This document shows, in pieces, positions 17,071 to 25,590 of a DNA stretch of 64,000 nt (positions are counted from its first letter, which is position 1; every line of letters begins with the position of its first letter). Where the stretch lies: positions 124,001 through 188,000 of the forward strand of contig NZ_JBPNXV010000001.1 in the NCBI RefSeq assembly GCF_051235805.1, written 5' to 3'. A program made the translations under genes and the position numbers. The stretch comes from Pseudothermotoga_B sp051235805. GTDB lineage: Bacteria; Thermotogota; Thermotogae; Thermotogales; DSM-5069. The notes under the pieces are model-generated. The model saw nothing but the letters and a program-made list of their open reading frames with translations, did no database searches and had not been told where the DNA came from.

Positions 17071-17712
17071 TTATATCTCAATGCCAGATCGTGATTTTAT
17101 AAGCCTTTCAACGATCTCAATGAATTGAAGGGCATTCAGTTCATTGGTCAGTAGCTTCTCGTAGAAACCATCTTCCCTCAGTTGTTGTGCTATTTCGAAT
17201 GCCTCTGGATACATTGACAGATAAGTCTGCCAAAATCCGGCTCGCTGAACATAGCTTTTGTCGCACAGAAAACCTATCAAGATTGACTGAATCTTTTCAA
17301 GCTCTTTGCTTTGAATGATCTCTATCTTCTTTCTGCTGTAATACTCAGTCAAACCGTACAGGTTCAATCCGCCTCCAACAGCATCTTTCATACCATAGAC
17401 TACATTTTTTATTCCAGACATATAGATTGCTCCAAAGCACATAACGCAAGGTTCCATCGAAGCATAGATGACATAATCAGAAACGTTCAAGTCATCAGGA
17501 ATTCTTTTCATAGAAACAAGCGCGTTTAACTCGGCATGTGCAATACTATTACCAAAGACTGGATAACCTTTGAACTCCGTATCATGAATGGCATTTCTTC
17601 CTCTTGAGATTATCTTTCCTTGTCCATCTGTGATCACAGAACCGACTGGGAAACACCCTTCTCGTAACGATTCCAGGCACAATTCAATCACTTCAATCTC
17701 GATATCTGTCAC
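17071..17712 (-). CDS. Cytidine/deoxycytidylate deaminase family protein (nucleoside or guanine deaminase-like)
   Basis: 213 residues from GTG 17712, chosen because AGGAGGT lies 6 bases upstream; a longer frame to 17751 lacks a binding site. Zinc and catalytic motifs are intact: HAELNAL (His and catalytic Glu, about residues 60-63) and MEPCVMC (two Cys, about 85-90), with a TadA/guanine deaminase spacing. The C-terminal 70 residues after the fold (CDKSYVQRAGFWQTYLSM...) go beyond TadA, so tRNA adenosine deaminase is unlikely; a free base or nucleoside is a better guess. It sits 25 bases after the phosphate transporter gene, probably in one transcript. Confidence 0.82.
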   Translation of the reverse strand: MTDIEIEVIELCLESLREGCFPVGSVITDGQGKIISRGRNAIHDTEFKGYPVFGNSIAHAELNALVSMKRIPDDLNVSDYVIYASMEPCVMCFGAIYMSGIKNVVYGMKDAVGGGLNLYGLTEYYSRKKIEIIQSKELEKIQSILIGFLCDKSYVQRAGFWQTYLSMYPEAFEIAQQLREDGFYEKLLTNELNALQFIEIVERLIKSRSGIEI

Positions 17713-17737
17713 CGCAATACCTCCTGGTTGATTTAAA

Positions 17738-18673
17738 CTATATTTCTCCAAGAATTGTTTTCAGTGAAAATGAAACCAAGCCAGATACAATAGGTGTTTC
17801 AACCCATGCCATCAATACTCGATAGATCATCTTTGGGTACGACAAATGCTCTCCTCTGGCAAAGCCAGCTCCAACAACTCCTCCAACGATTGCCTGTGAT
17901 GAGGAAACTGGTATACCCACCAAACTGTATATCCAAACAGTTAATGAGTGAGAAAAAACAGCTACCAGCGACGAGAAATGGTCCAGTTCTATGAGATTTT
18001 TTCCGACTGTGAGCATAACCCTTTTGCTGAAAGTTAAGATGCCAAAGGCTATGCTCAGTCCACCGAAGATCGCAGCCTCTGTGATCGTAAAAGTTGATTC
18101 AACAAGCACCCCTGTTACATTTGCAACGTTGTTTGCACCGAGTGCATAGGCTCCATACGTACCTACAATCCATGAGCCAGTCTTTATAAAGGTATCTTGA
18201 AGTTGAATATTTCTGATCTTTCTGAAAAGCTGTGCTCCAATCTTGTACATGAACAAACTTATCACAAAGGCTCCCACAGGTGTGAGAATCCAGACAATGA
18301 AGAACTTCAAGAACACAGACCAATCAAGACCTTGGAATCCTTGAGTTTTCACGTTCAATCCTATGATAGCGCCGATCACTGCTTGAGATGTTGAGACAGG
18401 CAATTTCATCCATGTCATAACGGTCACCGTCAAGGCTGCTGAGAACAGTGCCAAAGAAGCGTCAAAACTTGAGAATTTGGAAACACTACTTATGTTCGCC
18501 AGTCCGTGCCGTCCACCTAAGACGGCACCTATCACCACAAAAATGCTGGCAAAAATTACAGCCTTTCTGTAACTTATCAAACCAGAACCAACAAAAGGTC
18601 CGAAGCAATTTGCCGCATCATTTGCTCCGAGTGACCAACCAAGAAAGATTGATGGCAGAAGGTTCAACTTCAT
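17738..18673 (-). CDS. pit: PiT-family inorganic phosphate transporter
   Basis: 311 residues with about 8-10 transmembrane helices. Both inverted-repeat signatures of the family are present: GANDAANCFGPFVGSG at residues 16-31 and GANNVANVTGVLV near 178-190, together with LPVSTSQAVIGAIIG and IPVSSSQAIVGGVVGAG. PiT proteins import phosphate with H+ or Na+. No PhoU-like (DUF47) partner is adjacent. Located 86 bases after the AOR gene on the same strand, so it may be read from the AOR promoter; I see no clear terminator between them. Confidence 0.92.
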   Translation of the reverse strand: MKLNLLPSIFLGWSLGANDAANCFGPFVGSGLISYRKAVIFASIFVVIGAVLGGRHGLANISSVSKFSSFDASLALFSAALTVTVMTWMKLPVSTSQAVIGAIIGLNVKTQGFQGLDWSVFLKFFIVWILTPVGAFVISLFMYKIGAQLFRKIRNIQLQDTFIKTGSWIVGTYGAYALGANNVANVTGVLVESTFTITEAAIFGGLSIAFGILTFSKRVMLTVGKNLIELDHFSSLVAVFSHSLTVWIYSLVGIPVSSSQAIVGGVVGAGFARGEHLSYPKMIYRVLMAWVETPIVSGLVSFSLKTILGEI

Positions 18674-18759
18674 CTCCTCCAGGTTCAGTCATCCGTATCT
18701 ATATCTTACAAGGAGATTTTCTCTTTTGTGCCTTTAAGGGATTTGGTGACCTTACAAGA

Positions 18760-20541
18760 TCATTTTGAAAATGAATTTTGATTCAGAAACTCCGATGCAA
18801 GATGCTTGTCTTGTGATACCAAACGTTCGTAGATCTTAACCCTCTCTGTGAAGTCTTCAGCGCTCATCATGCCTCTGCCTGTGTATACCTTTGTGAGTTT
18901 CACAGGAATTGTGAGGTTTTCAAAGCTAAAGCCAAGCTTTTCTTTAAGCATGTACTTCAGCCCGTGAATCACCCGTGAGGTTTTGTTCAAGCGCTGCAGG
19001 TCTACATCGAACCCAAGTATTTTCAAACCTTTTTCGACGTTGTTGAGTGTATACGTACCTCGAGCAAAGAGACAGGTGACAAGAGAGTTAGTGATCATTC
19101 TGTAAAGTGATTCTTCGTACATCATTTTCACTTCTTTTTCGATATCCTGTTGTCTACCCATGAATTTCTGGTCGATACTGTAACCAGCACAATCGAGGTG
19201 AGAATGCCTTACACCGACTGCGTAACCCACAAAGGCATCTGGTCCTGTCATATAACCAGGGGCTTCGTTCTTGTTGAAATGAATGGCAAATTCCTCTCCA
19301 CCGTACTTTTGCGAACAGTGGTGTACACCTTTTTCCAAATCTCTGTAGAATTCATTTTTGCCAGCTGAGATGTTTTCCAAGACTTTCATATAGCTCAGAC
19401 TGTCACCAAAACCCAGAGCAACACCATCTGTATGAGAGAGATCTATTACACCTTTTTGGAAGGCTTCTGTTGCCCATGCCAATGCAACACCGATGCTTAT
19501 CGCATCCCAACCCTGACGTTCGATAAACTGCAAGAGTTTGAGAACTTCTTCTGCCTTTGAAATACTCAGATTAGATCCAATTGCGTAGATCAGTTCGTGA
19601 TCGTAGGAAACCTTTATGGTTTTGTACATGTGTGGATCTGCGAAAAGTTCTCTGAGCGTTGCAACGTGAATACAGCCTATAGGACAATGTGAGCAAGATA
19701 TCTGCTGAGCAAGGAAGTTGTCTGCGAAGAACTCTCCACTTATCCTCTCAGCACTTTCAAAAAAACCTTGGGAAAAGTTTCGCGTTGGTAGACTGTGTAT
19801 CTTAGAAAGAGGTACAACATTCGCTGATGTGCCAAGGTCTCTGTATTTGTAAGTGTTCTCTGAGTAGGCAAGATCTTTGAAAAGATCATTGTAAAAAGCT
19901 TGATAAGATTTTTTATCCAAAATACGGCTGTACCTGTTTCCAGATATCACTACTGCCTTTAAATTCTTTGATCCAAAGACTGCTCCCAATCCAAGTCTTC
20001 CAAAGTGTCTTGATGAATCAACGGTTACACAAGCAATCGGTGATAATCTTTCCCCCGCAGGTCCTATCCTCAATATACTCTTTTTGCCTTTTCTGTTGTC
20101 TTCTTTTTCTCGAAGGATTCTTTCTACTGAGAGCGCACTCCTTCCCCACAAAGACTGGCATGGGATCAAATTCACTTGTTCGTTGTCTATCGAAAGATAC
20201 ACAGGTTTCTCTGCCTTCCCAGTTATCTTTACGATGTGAAAACCGGCAGCAAAGAGCGCCATTGATAGCCTTCCACCGGCGTGAGATTCACCCAGATCAC
20301 CGGTGAGAGGAGACTTGAAGATCGCGACAGTTTTTGAGGCGCTCGGAAAGTAGTTGTTAAACGGTCCAATTCCAAGAAAGATAGGTGATTCAGGTGAAAA
20401 TGGATCGAGCTCTTTGGTGATTTCTCTCAGCGCCAGATAGCTTAAGACACCCGTGCCGCCAATAAGCTTTGAAAAAAGATCTGAAAGATCTTTGATCTTG
20501 GTCTCGCCTGTGGAAAGATTAACTTCAAGCATTTTGTACAT
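18760..20541 (-). CDS. Aldehyde:ferredoxin oxidoreductase family tungsten enzyme
   Basis: 593 residues, close to the 605 of Pyrococcus AOR. AOR enzymes oxidise aldehydes to acids with a tungsto-bispterin centre and one [4Fe-4S] cluster, passing electrons to ferredoxin. The cluster cysteines are all present with AOR spacing: C283, C286, C290 and C490. The N-terminal pterin domain shows GGTGVLSYLALRE and the Arg/Gly-rich segment SHAGGRLSMALFAAG, then GRLGLGAVFGSKNLKA. The two DxxGL(C/D) pterin motifs of AOR are altered (RQGWDA near 342-347; NSLVTC 485-490), so substrate or cofactor contacts may differ. The start ATG overlaps the end of the ferredoxin gene by 17 bases. Confidence 0.88.
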   Translation of the reverse strand: MYKMLEVNLSTGETKIKDLSDLFSKLIGGTGVLSYLALREITKELDPFSPESPIFLGIGPFNNYFPSASKTVAIFKSPLTGDLGESHAGGRLSMALFAAGFHIVKITGKAEKPVYLSIDNEQVNLIPCQSLWGRSALSVERILREKEDNRKGKKSILRIGPAGERLSPIACVTVDSSRHFGRLGLGAVFGSKNLKAVVISGNRYSRILDKKSYQAFYNDLFKDLAYSENTYKYRDLGTSANVVPLSKIHSLPTRNFSQGFFESAERISGEFFADNFLAQQISCSHCPIGCIHVATLRELFADPHMYKTIKVSYDHELIYAIGSNLSISKAEEVLKLLQFIERQGWDAISIGVALAWATEAFQKGVIDLSHTDGVALGFGDSLSYMKVLENISAGKNEFYRDLEKGVHHCSQKYGGEEFAIHFNKNEAPGYMTGPDAFVGYAVGVRHSHLDCAGYSIDQKFMGRQQDIEKEVKMMYEESLYRMITNSLVTCLFARGTYTLNNVEKGLKILGFDVDLQRLNKTSRVIHGLKYMLKEKLGFSFENLTIPVKLTKVYTGRGMMSAEDFTERVKIYERLVSQDKHLASEFLNQNSFSK

Positions 20542-20953
20542 CGATCATCACCTCTTGCATCTCTAAGACATTGGTTGGGCAGTACATCACACAGATGCCG
20601 CAGTGAAAACAGGGCAGTGGTAGTTTTGCTTCTTCATCCCACTGTAGGGCTGCCACACTGCAAGCTTTCACGCACTTCATGCAGTGTGTACACCTTTCCT
20701 TCTCTAAGTCGACTCCATAACCCCTTTTCGAAGGTCTAAGTGCATTTGTTGGACAAACCGCAGCACATTCCGGATCAAGGCAACCTTGGCAGACTCTTAC
20801 CGAAAATGCACCTTCGACGCCAGGGTAATTCTTCACCCTCATGGCAGACTTCTCGATACCCACTATACCGTGCCATGATCTGCTACATGCGTACATACAA
20901 GAGTAGCATCCGATGCATCTTTCTCTGTCTTTTACAGAAAGTTTTTTACCCAT
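20525..20953 (-). CDS. Ferredoxin-like protein with four [4Fe-4S] motifs, partner of the AOR
   Basis: 142 residues from ATG 20953, set by GGAGG 8 bases upstream (an earlier ATG at 20983 lacks a site). Cysteine groups: CIGCYSCMYAC, CQGCLDPECAAVC, CTHCMKCVKAC and CFHCGICVMYC, enough for four clusters. Small multi-cluster proteins of this kind accompany AOR homologues and take up their electrons. Both genes share an extended -10 promoter at 21003-21011. No flavin-binding or NAD-binding partner is adjacent, so the final acceptor is open. Confidence 0.88.
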   Translation of the reverse strand: MGKKLSVKDRERCIGCYSCMYACSRSWHGIVGIEKSAMRVKNYPGVEGAFSVRVCQGCLDPECAAVCPTNALRPSKRGYGVDLEKERCTHCMKCVKACSVAALQWDEEAKLPLPCFHCGICVMYCPTNVLEMQEVMIDVQNA

Positions 20954-21002
20954 AGTCATTACCTCCACAAAGTCGATATTCATCTGAACTCTTTCTGCCT
21001 CA

Positions 21003-21079
21003 ACTATACCATTGATTTGATCTTGTTTCGCGAAAACCTCATTTTCTGTGGAAAAGATATCGGTGGTTTTTGGTATAAA
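21003..21079. promoter_or_regulatory. Divergent promoter pair between ferredoxin/AOR and the DUF1576 gene
   Basis: Minus strand: TGGTATAGT at 21003-21011 for the ferredoxin-AOR operon. Plus strand: TGGTATAAA at 21071-21079 for the DUF1576 gene, followed by a GGGGG-type ribosome binding site. Both are extended -10 elements without a clear -35. They lie about 60 bases apart. Confidence 0.55.
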
Positions 21080-21121
21080 AGTAATAGCGGAACAAATCTT
21101 GTGGACGAAGGGGGATTTTGA

Positions 21122-22369
21122 GTGCAGTCGCGTCAGCCTCGCTGGATTTTTCTGTATTCCTTCGGATTGTCATTCATCGTCTTTGGAATAATCTGTGGAG
21201 GTCTTTGGAATCCTGCCGAGTTGCTCAAGGGTTTGTTAAGAATCGTTGTGGTACCAGATTACCTTCTGACTGATTATATCGAGGTGGGTGGAATACCTGC
21301 TGCATTTGTGAATTCTGGTTTGCTCATGTTGGTTTTCTCTTGGTTTCTGCGCCTGCTAAGGGTTTCTGTTACGGGGCTGTCCTTTGCGAGTGTGCTTACC
21401 GTAGGTGGGTTCGCCTTATTTGGAAAGAATATTTTCAATGTCTGGCCCATATTAATAGGTGTTTTTCTCTATTCGCTTTACAAGAGAGAACCCCTTTCAA
21501 GATATATCTACGTGGCGTACTTTGGTACGGCTATATCACCATTGGTCACACAAATAGCATTTGTCTTGCCATTCAGGGGACTCAAACAGGTCATCACATC
21601 TTATTTGGTCGCCATGATCATCGGCTTCTTTTTAGTCGACATCGCTGCACATCTTTTGACCACGCACAAGGGTTATAACCTGTACAACGTGGGTTTTACG
21701 TGCGGAATGATCGGCATGATTGCCGCCGCTTTTTTCAGAGTATACGGATATGAAATACCTGCGCGCAAGGTTTGGTCAAGCGGAAATAATCTTTTGCTGT
21801 CGATTTTCCTCTTTCTGATCTTTTTCTTTTTAGCGTACTTTGGATGGAAGTTGAATGGAAGATCTTTCAAGAATTACAAAAAGTTGATGAAACACTCAGG
21901 GAGACTTGTAACTGATTTCGTCATATTAGAGAGTTTTCCTTTAACTCTTTTGAACATGGGAATACTTGGCATGGCGATGACCATCTATGTTCTTCTGACA
22001 GGTAGCCAACTGAATGGCCCAACAATAGGCGGTATAATGACCGTTGTAGGCTTTGGAGGTTTTGGCAAGCATCCGAAAAATGTCTTACCGTTGTTGTTGG
22101 GTGTCACCTTGAATGCTGTAACAAACAAATATGCTTTGAGCGAACCAAACAACATACTCGCTGCGCTCTTTGGAACGACATTAGCACCGATAGCAGGTGA
22201 GTTTGGCATCATTTGGGGTGTTGTTGCTGGATTTCTTCACACCGCTGTTGTGAACAACGTTGGTTTCTTACACGGAGGATTGAATCTTTACAACAACGGT
22301 TTTGCAGGTGGGTTGGTAGCGATGTTTTTGGTACCGATCATCCAACTTTTTCGCAAGAAGGGGGAATGA
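21122..22369 (+). CDS. DUF1576-type polytopic membrane protein with internal duplication
   Basis: 415 residues from GTG 21122, 10 or more transmembrane helices. The two halves are related: TVGGFALFGKNIFNVWPILIG matches TVVGFGGFGKHPKNVLPLLLG, FGTAISPLVTQIAF matches FGTTLAPIAGEFGI, and HKGYNLYNVGFTCGMIGM matches HGGLNLYNNGFAGGLVAM. This resembles DUF1576 proteins, whose function is not known to me. Conserved G-F-G-K, Asn-Leu-Tyr-Asn and Pro residues in membrane segments suggest a transporter or channel of two inverted or parallel repeats. It is followed after 3 bases by a small soluble protein. Confidence 0.75.
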   Translation: MQSRQPRWIFLYSFGLSFIVFGIICGGLWNPAELLKGLLRIVVVPDYLLTDYIEVGGIPAAFVNSGLLMLVFSWFLRLLRVSVTGLSFASVLTVGGFALFGKNIFNVWPILIGVFLYSLYKREPLSRYIYVAYFGTAISPLVTQIAFVLPFRGLKQVITSYLVAMIIGFFLVDIAAHLLTTHKGYNLYNVGFTCGMIGMIAAAFFRVYGYEIPARKVWSSGNNLLLSIFLFLIFFFLAYFGWKLNGRSFKNYKKLMKHSGRLVTDFVILESFPLTLLNMGILGMAMTIYVLLTGSQLNGPTIGGIMTVVGFGGFGKHPKNVLPLLLGVTLNAVTNKYALSEPNNILAALFGTTLAPIAGEFGIIWGVVAGFLHTAVVNNVGFLHGGLNLYNNGFAGGLVAMFLVPIIQLFRKKGE

Positions 22370-22372
22370 ATT

Positions 22373-22726
22373 GTGCCGAGAAAAGCTGAGATAGTTACAA
22401 AGTTGAGTTCCCAATTGATGAAATTTCTCTTAGCAAGATCAGCGAGTGAGATAAGTATGAACATAAAAGTTGAAAACGATGAGATCTCTGTTTCCATAGA
22501 GGCAACTGTTGCCTTGAAAGAACAGGAATTACAGACACTTGAGGGATACTTAAAGGTTGAGAACCGTGAAGAGTTTGCCTACTACTATCTCCCGTTACTA
22601 GGCGAGTATGGATCAGATGAAGATCTGGTATTGATGTCAATGTTGGTGAACTCAGTGAAAATTGATTACAATGAAGAAGAATCAGTTTTGAGGATTACTT
22701 TTTTCGTATGCAATGTTAAGAATTGA
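22373..22726 (+). CDS. Small soluble protein of unknown function, DUF1576 partner
   Basis: 117 residues from GTG 22373, with GGGGG just upstream of it. No signal peptide and no membrane segment; acidic, alpha/beta composition (KLSSQLMKFLLARSASE, then ISVSIEATVALKEQELQTLEGYL). I recognise no motif. Tight coupling to the membrane protein gene before it points to a cytoplasmic accessory or regulatory subunit, an inference. Confidence 0.65.
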   Translation: MPRKAEIVTKLSSQLMKFLLARSASEISMNIKVENDEISVSIEATVALKEQELQTLEGYLKVENREEFAYYYLPLLGEYGSDEDLVLMSMLVNSVKIDYNEEESVLRITFFVCNVKN

Positions 22727-22734
22727 GGCAAAGG

Positions 22735-22772
22735 TGTTATGGTATGATAAACCTGTTATGGTATAATAGAGC
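22735..22772 (+). promoter_or_regulatory. Duplicated 19-base promoter element before the DUF3798 importer
   Basis: GTTATGGTAT-G-ATA and GTTATGGTAT-A-ATA are tandem near-copies 19-20 bases apart. The second contains a perfect extended -10, TGGTATAAT (22759-22767), the first TGGTATGAT. It serves the binding-protein gene at 22804. Two overlapping promoters or a duplicated operator are both possible. Confidence 0.55.
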
Positions 22773-22803
22773 TACAAACTCATCAGTAGGGGGTGTACTT
22801 AGG

Positions 22804-23922
22804 ATGAAGAAGCTCTTTATTGTACTTGGTTTGTTGCTGGTTGTGACCTTGAGTTTTGCAGCGCTTGGGTTCAAGGTCGGAGTTGTAACAGGTACAGTTT
22901 CACAGGGTGAGGACGAGTACCGCGGCGCAGAAAACGTGATCGCAAAATACGGTAAAGAAATAATCCACGTGACTTACCCAGACAAGTTCATGCAGGAACA
23001 AGAGACTACAATTGCGAGAATCGTCGAGCTTGCCTATGATCCTATGGTCAAGGCAATAGTGATCTGCCAAGGTGTTCCTGGAACGGTTTCGGCAATTAGA
23101 AGAGTCAAGGAATTTAGACCTGATATGATCTTTGTTGTGGGCGTTCCACATGAAGATCCAGAAGTTGTTGGCCCTGTTGCTGATGTTTCATTCCAGACAG
23201 ATGATCTTGGCCGTGGCGTCACGATAATTGATCTGGCTTACAGCATGGGGGCAAAGAGGTTCATTCACTATTCTTTCCCAAGGCACATGAGCTACAAACT
23301 ACTTGCTGAGAGACGCGATATCATGGAAAAGCGTTGTAAAGAACTCGGTATTGAGTTCATATTCGTTTCTGCTCCAGACCCACTTGGAGAGCAAGGTTTA
23401 ACCGGTGCTCAGCAGTTCATTCTTGAGGATGTTCCAAGGCAGATCGCCAAGTATGGAAAGGACACTGCCTTCTTCTCCACAAACTGCGGTATGCAAGAGC
23501 CTTTGCAGAAAGCCATCCTGCAGCATGGCGGAATCTATCCGGAACCTTGCTGCCCATCACCGACACACGGTTTTCCAGGTTCTCTTGGTATAGCGATTCC
23601 ACCGGAAAAGAAAGGTGACATCAACTACATACTCAAGGCTGTGAACGGTAAAATAGTTGAACTTGGTGGAGCGGGAAGATTTGCAACATGGCCCATACCG
23701 ATCAACATGGTTTTTGTCGAAGCCGGTGTTGAATTGGCGGTGGGACTTGTTAAGAAGACTGTGAAAGCAGACGATATGAATGATGTTAAGGCTGTTTTCG
23801 ACAAGGTGATTTCTCAAAAGGTTTCTGGTTATGGATTGAAATCGATAAGCAAATACCCAGACGCAGGTAACTATTATTTAGTGATTTGTGATTCGGTTAT
23901 CTTTGGAAAGACCCAGTTCTAA
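22804..23922 (+). CDS. DUF3798-type periplasmic substrate-binding protein
   Basis: 372 residues from ATG 22804 (RMKKLFIV), with AGGGGG upstream; the longer frame to 22723 contains the promoter and is not coding. Signal peptide residues 1-19 (SFAA). The body has a periplasmic-binding type I look (FKVGVVTGTVSQGEDEYRGAE, VKAIVICQGVPGTVSAIR, MIFVVGVPHEDPEVV) and the diagnostic YPEPCCPSPTHGFPGSLG with three Cys-Pro residues. First gene of an ABC importer with one double ATPase and two permeases; the ligand of this family is unknown to me. A 13-base-pair hairpin follows. Confidence 0.82.
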   Translation: MKKLFIVLGLLLVVTLSFAALGFKVGVVTGTVSQGEDEYRGAENVIAKYGKEIIHVTYPDKFMQEQETTIARIVELAYDPMVKAIVICQGVPGTVSAIRRVKEFRPDMIFVVGVPHEDPEVVGPVADVSFQTDDLGRGVTIIDLAYSMGAKRFIHYSFPRHMSYKLLAERRDIMEKRCKELGIEFIFVSAPDPLGEQGLTGAQQFILEDVPRQIAKYGKDTAFFSTNCGMQEPLQKAILQHGGIYPEPCCPSPTHGFPGSLGIAIPPEKKGDINYILKAVNGKIVELGGAGRFATWPIPINMVFVEAGVELAVGLVKKTVKADDMNDVKAVFDKVISQKVSGYGLKSISKYPDAGNYYLVICDSVIFGKTQF

Positions 23923-23946
23923 CTGTTATGAATGTAAACACTTTCT

Positions 23947-23978
23947 CAAAGATGTCGGCTTTAATGCCGACATCTTTG
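23947..23978 (+). terminator. Long hairpin between binding-protein and ATPase genes
   Basis: Perfect 13-base stem CAAAGATGTCGGC / GCCGACATCTTTG with loop TTTAAT, followed by ATTTG. A partial terminator or mRNA stabiliser after the receptor gene. Confidence 0.75.
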
Positions 23979-23997
23979 ATTTGTGGGAGGAATGCGC

Positions 23998-25590
23998 GTG
24001 GAAAAAACCCTCGAAATGAGAAACATAAATAAGTCTTTCTACGGCAACCAAGTTCTGAAAAATGTGAGTATCGATTTGATGCCAGGCGAGGTTCATGGTC
24101 TTGTTGGAGAAAATGGTGCCGGTAAATCTACTTTGATGAACATCCTCTTCGGTATGCCTGTGATTCATTCAACTGGAGGTTTTGAGGGAGAAGTATTGAT
24201 AGATGGCCGCAAAGTTGAAATAGATTCTCCGAAAAAGGCCATGGAGTTGGGTATAGGTATGGTTCATCAGGAATTCATGCTGCTCCCTGGGTTTACGGTG
24301 ACTGAAAACATCAAGTTGAACAGAGAGATCACGAGAGCTAATATCGTCAGCAAACTCTTTGGCAAGTCCTTGGAAACACTCGATATGTCTTCAATGAGAA
24401 GGGATGCAAAACAGGCGTTAAGTTCTATTGGAATGAATATCGATGAATTCCTCATGGTCGCGGGTCTTCCTGTCGGTCACAAACAATTCATAGAGATTGC
24501 CAGAGAAATAGACAAGAGAAATCTAAAAGTACTCGTTCTCGATGAGCCAACGGCAGTTCTATCGGAAACAGAGGCTGAGAAGCTTCTGGATGCGATAAAA
24601 TTGCTGTCTTCAAAAGGTATATCCATACTGTTCATTTCCCATAGGTTAGTTGAGATACTCAAAGTCTCAAACAGAATCACGATTTTAAGAGACGGAGCTG
24701 TCGTTGACCAAGGACCTGCTTCGTCTTTTACGATCTCTGAGATCGCCGAAAAGATGGTCGGTAGAAGATTAGATTCAGTTGGATTGCCACCCAGAGAAAA
24801 AGAGCCTTCAGATAAAGACATAATCATGTCCATCAAGGTTCTGAAGGTGCAGATGCCTGGTGAGAATGTATATGACTTCAACTTAGATATTCGAAGGGGA
24901 GAAATCTTAGGCATAGGAGGATTGGCGGGGCACGGAAAGATCGGTATAGCCAACGGTATAGCAGGCATGTACCCAGCTACTGGAGAGGTTTTGCTGGAAG
25001 GAGAACCTTATAGACTGAATGATCCTGCTTACGCTTTGAAGAGGGGTGTAGTCTATCTATCTGAGGATCGCAGAGGTGTCGGCTTGTTGCTCAATGAATC
25101 TGTTGAAATGAATATCGCGGCAACTGCGATAGAAGCATTTGATGAATTCACAAAGAGATTCTTGTTTTTCAAGATCTATGACAAGAAAAGACTCAGAGAA
25201 CATGCTTTACAGATGATTAAGCAACTCGATATAAGGTGTAAATCGCCAACACAGCCTGTTAGGAGGCTCAGTGGTGGCAATCAACAAAAGGTTTGTTTGG
25301 CAAGGGCTTTCACTTTGAAACCCAAGATCCTCTTTGTCTCGGAACCTACCAGAGGTATCGACGTTGGTGCAAAGAAACTCGTTCTAGACCATTTAGTCGA
25401 GATGAACAGAAAGCATGGCATAACCATAGTCATGACGTCCAGTGAACTTGCTGAACTGAGAACAATTTGCGATAGGATAGCCATAGTAGCAGAAGGGAAA
25501 CTTTCTGCAATTCTGCCACCTGATGCATCGGATGCCGAGTTTGGACTTGCAATGGCTGGAGAATTACAGGAGGTGAAAGCAAGTGAATAA
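23998..25590 (+). CDS. Double-domain ABC ATPase of the DUF3798 importer
   Basis: 530 residues from GTG 23998, placed 7 bases after GGAGG. Two nucleotide-binding domains as in RbsA/MglA. Domain 1: Walker A GENGAGKST (about 39-47), signature region VGHKQFIEIAR (unusual, no LSGGQ), Walker B VLVLDEPTAVLSE. Domain 2: degenerate Walker A (GGLAGHGKIGIA), good signature LSGGNQQKVCLAR, and Walker B ILFVSEPTRGIDVGA, in which the Asp is replaced by Ser. This asymmetry goes further than the usual degenerate second site. Overlaps the first permease gene by 8 bases. Confidence 0.9.
   Translation: MEKTLEMRNINKSFYGNQVLKNVSIDLMPGEVHGLVGENGAGKSTLMNILFGMPVIHSTGGFEGEVLIDGRKVEIDSPKKAMELGIGMVHQEFMLLPGFTVTENIKLNREITRANIVSKLFGKSLETLDMSSMRRDAKQALSSIGMNIDEFLMVAGLPVGHKQFIEIAREIDKRNLKVLVLDEPTAVLSETEAEKLLDAIKLLSSKGISILFISHRLVEILKVSNRITILRDGAVVDQGPASSFTISEIAEKMVGRRLDSVGLPPREKEPSDKDIIMSIKVLKVQMPGENVYDFNLDIRRGEILGIGGLAGHGKIGIANGIAGMYPATGEVLLEGEPYRLNDPAYALKRGVVYLSEDRRGVGLLLNESVEMNIAATAIEAFDEFTKRFLFFKIYDKKRLREHALQMIKQLDIRCKSPTQPVRRLSGGNQQKVCLARAFTLKPKILFVSEPTRGIDVGAKKLVLDHLVEMNRKHGITIVMTSSELAELRTICDRIAIVAEGKLSAILPPDASDAEFGLAMAGELQEVKASE

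Noticed and set aside
22723..22803. An N-terminal extension of the DUF3798 receptor
   Set aside because: It covers the tandem promoter elements and would hide the signal peptide; ATG 22804 has a good binding site.
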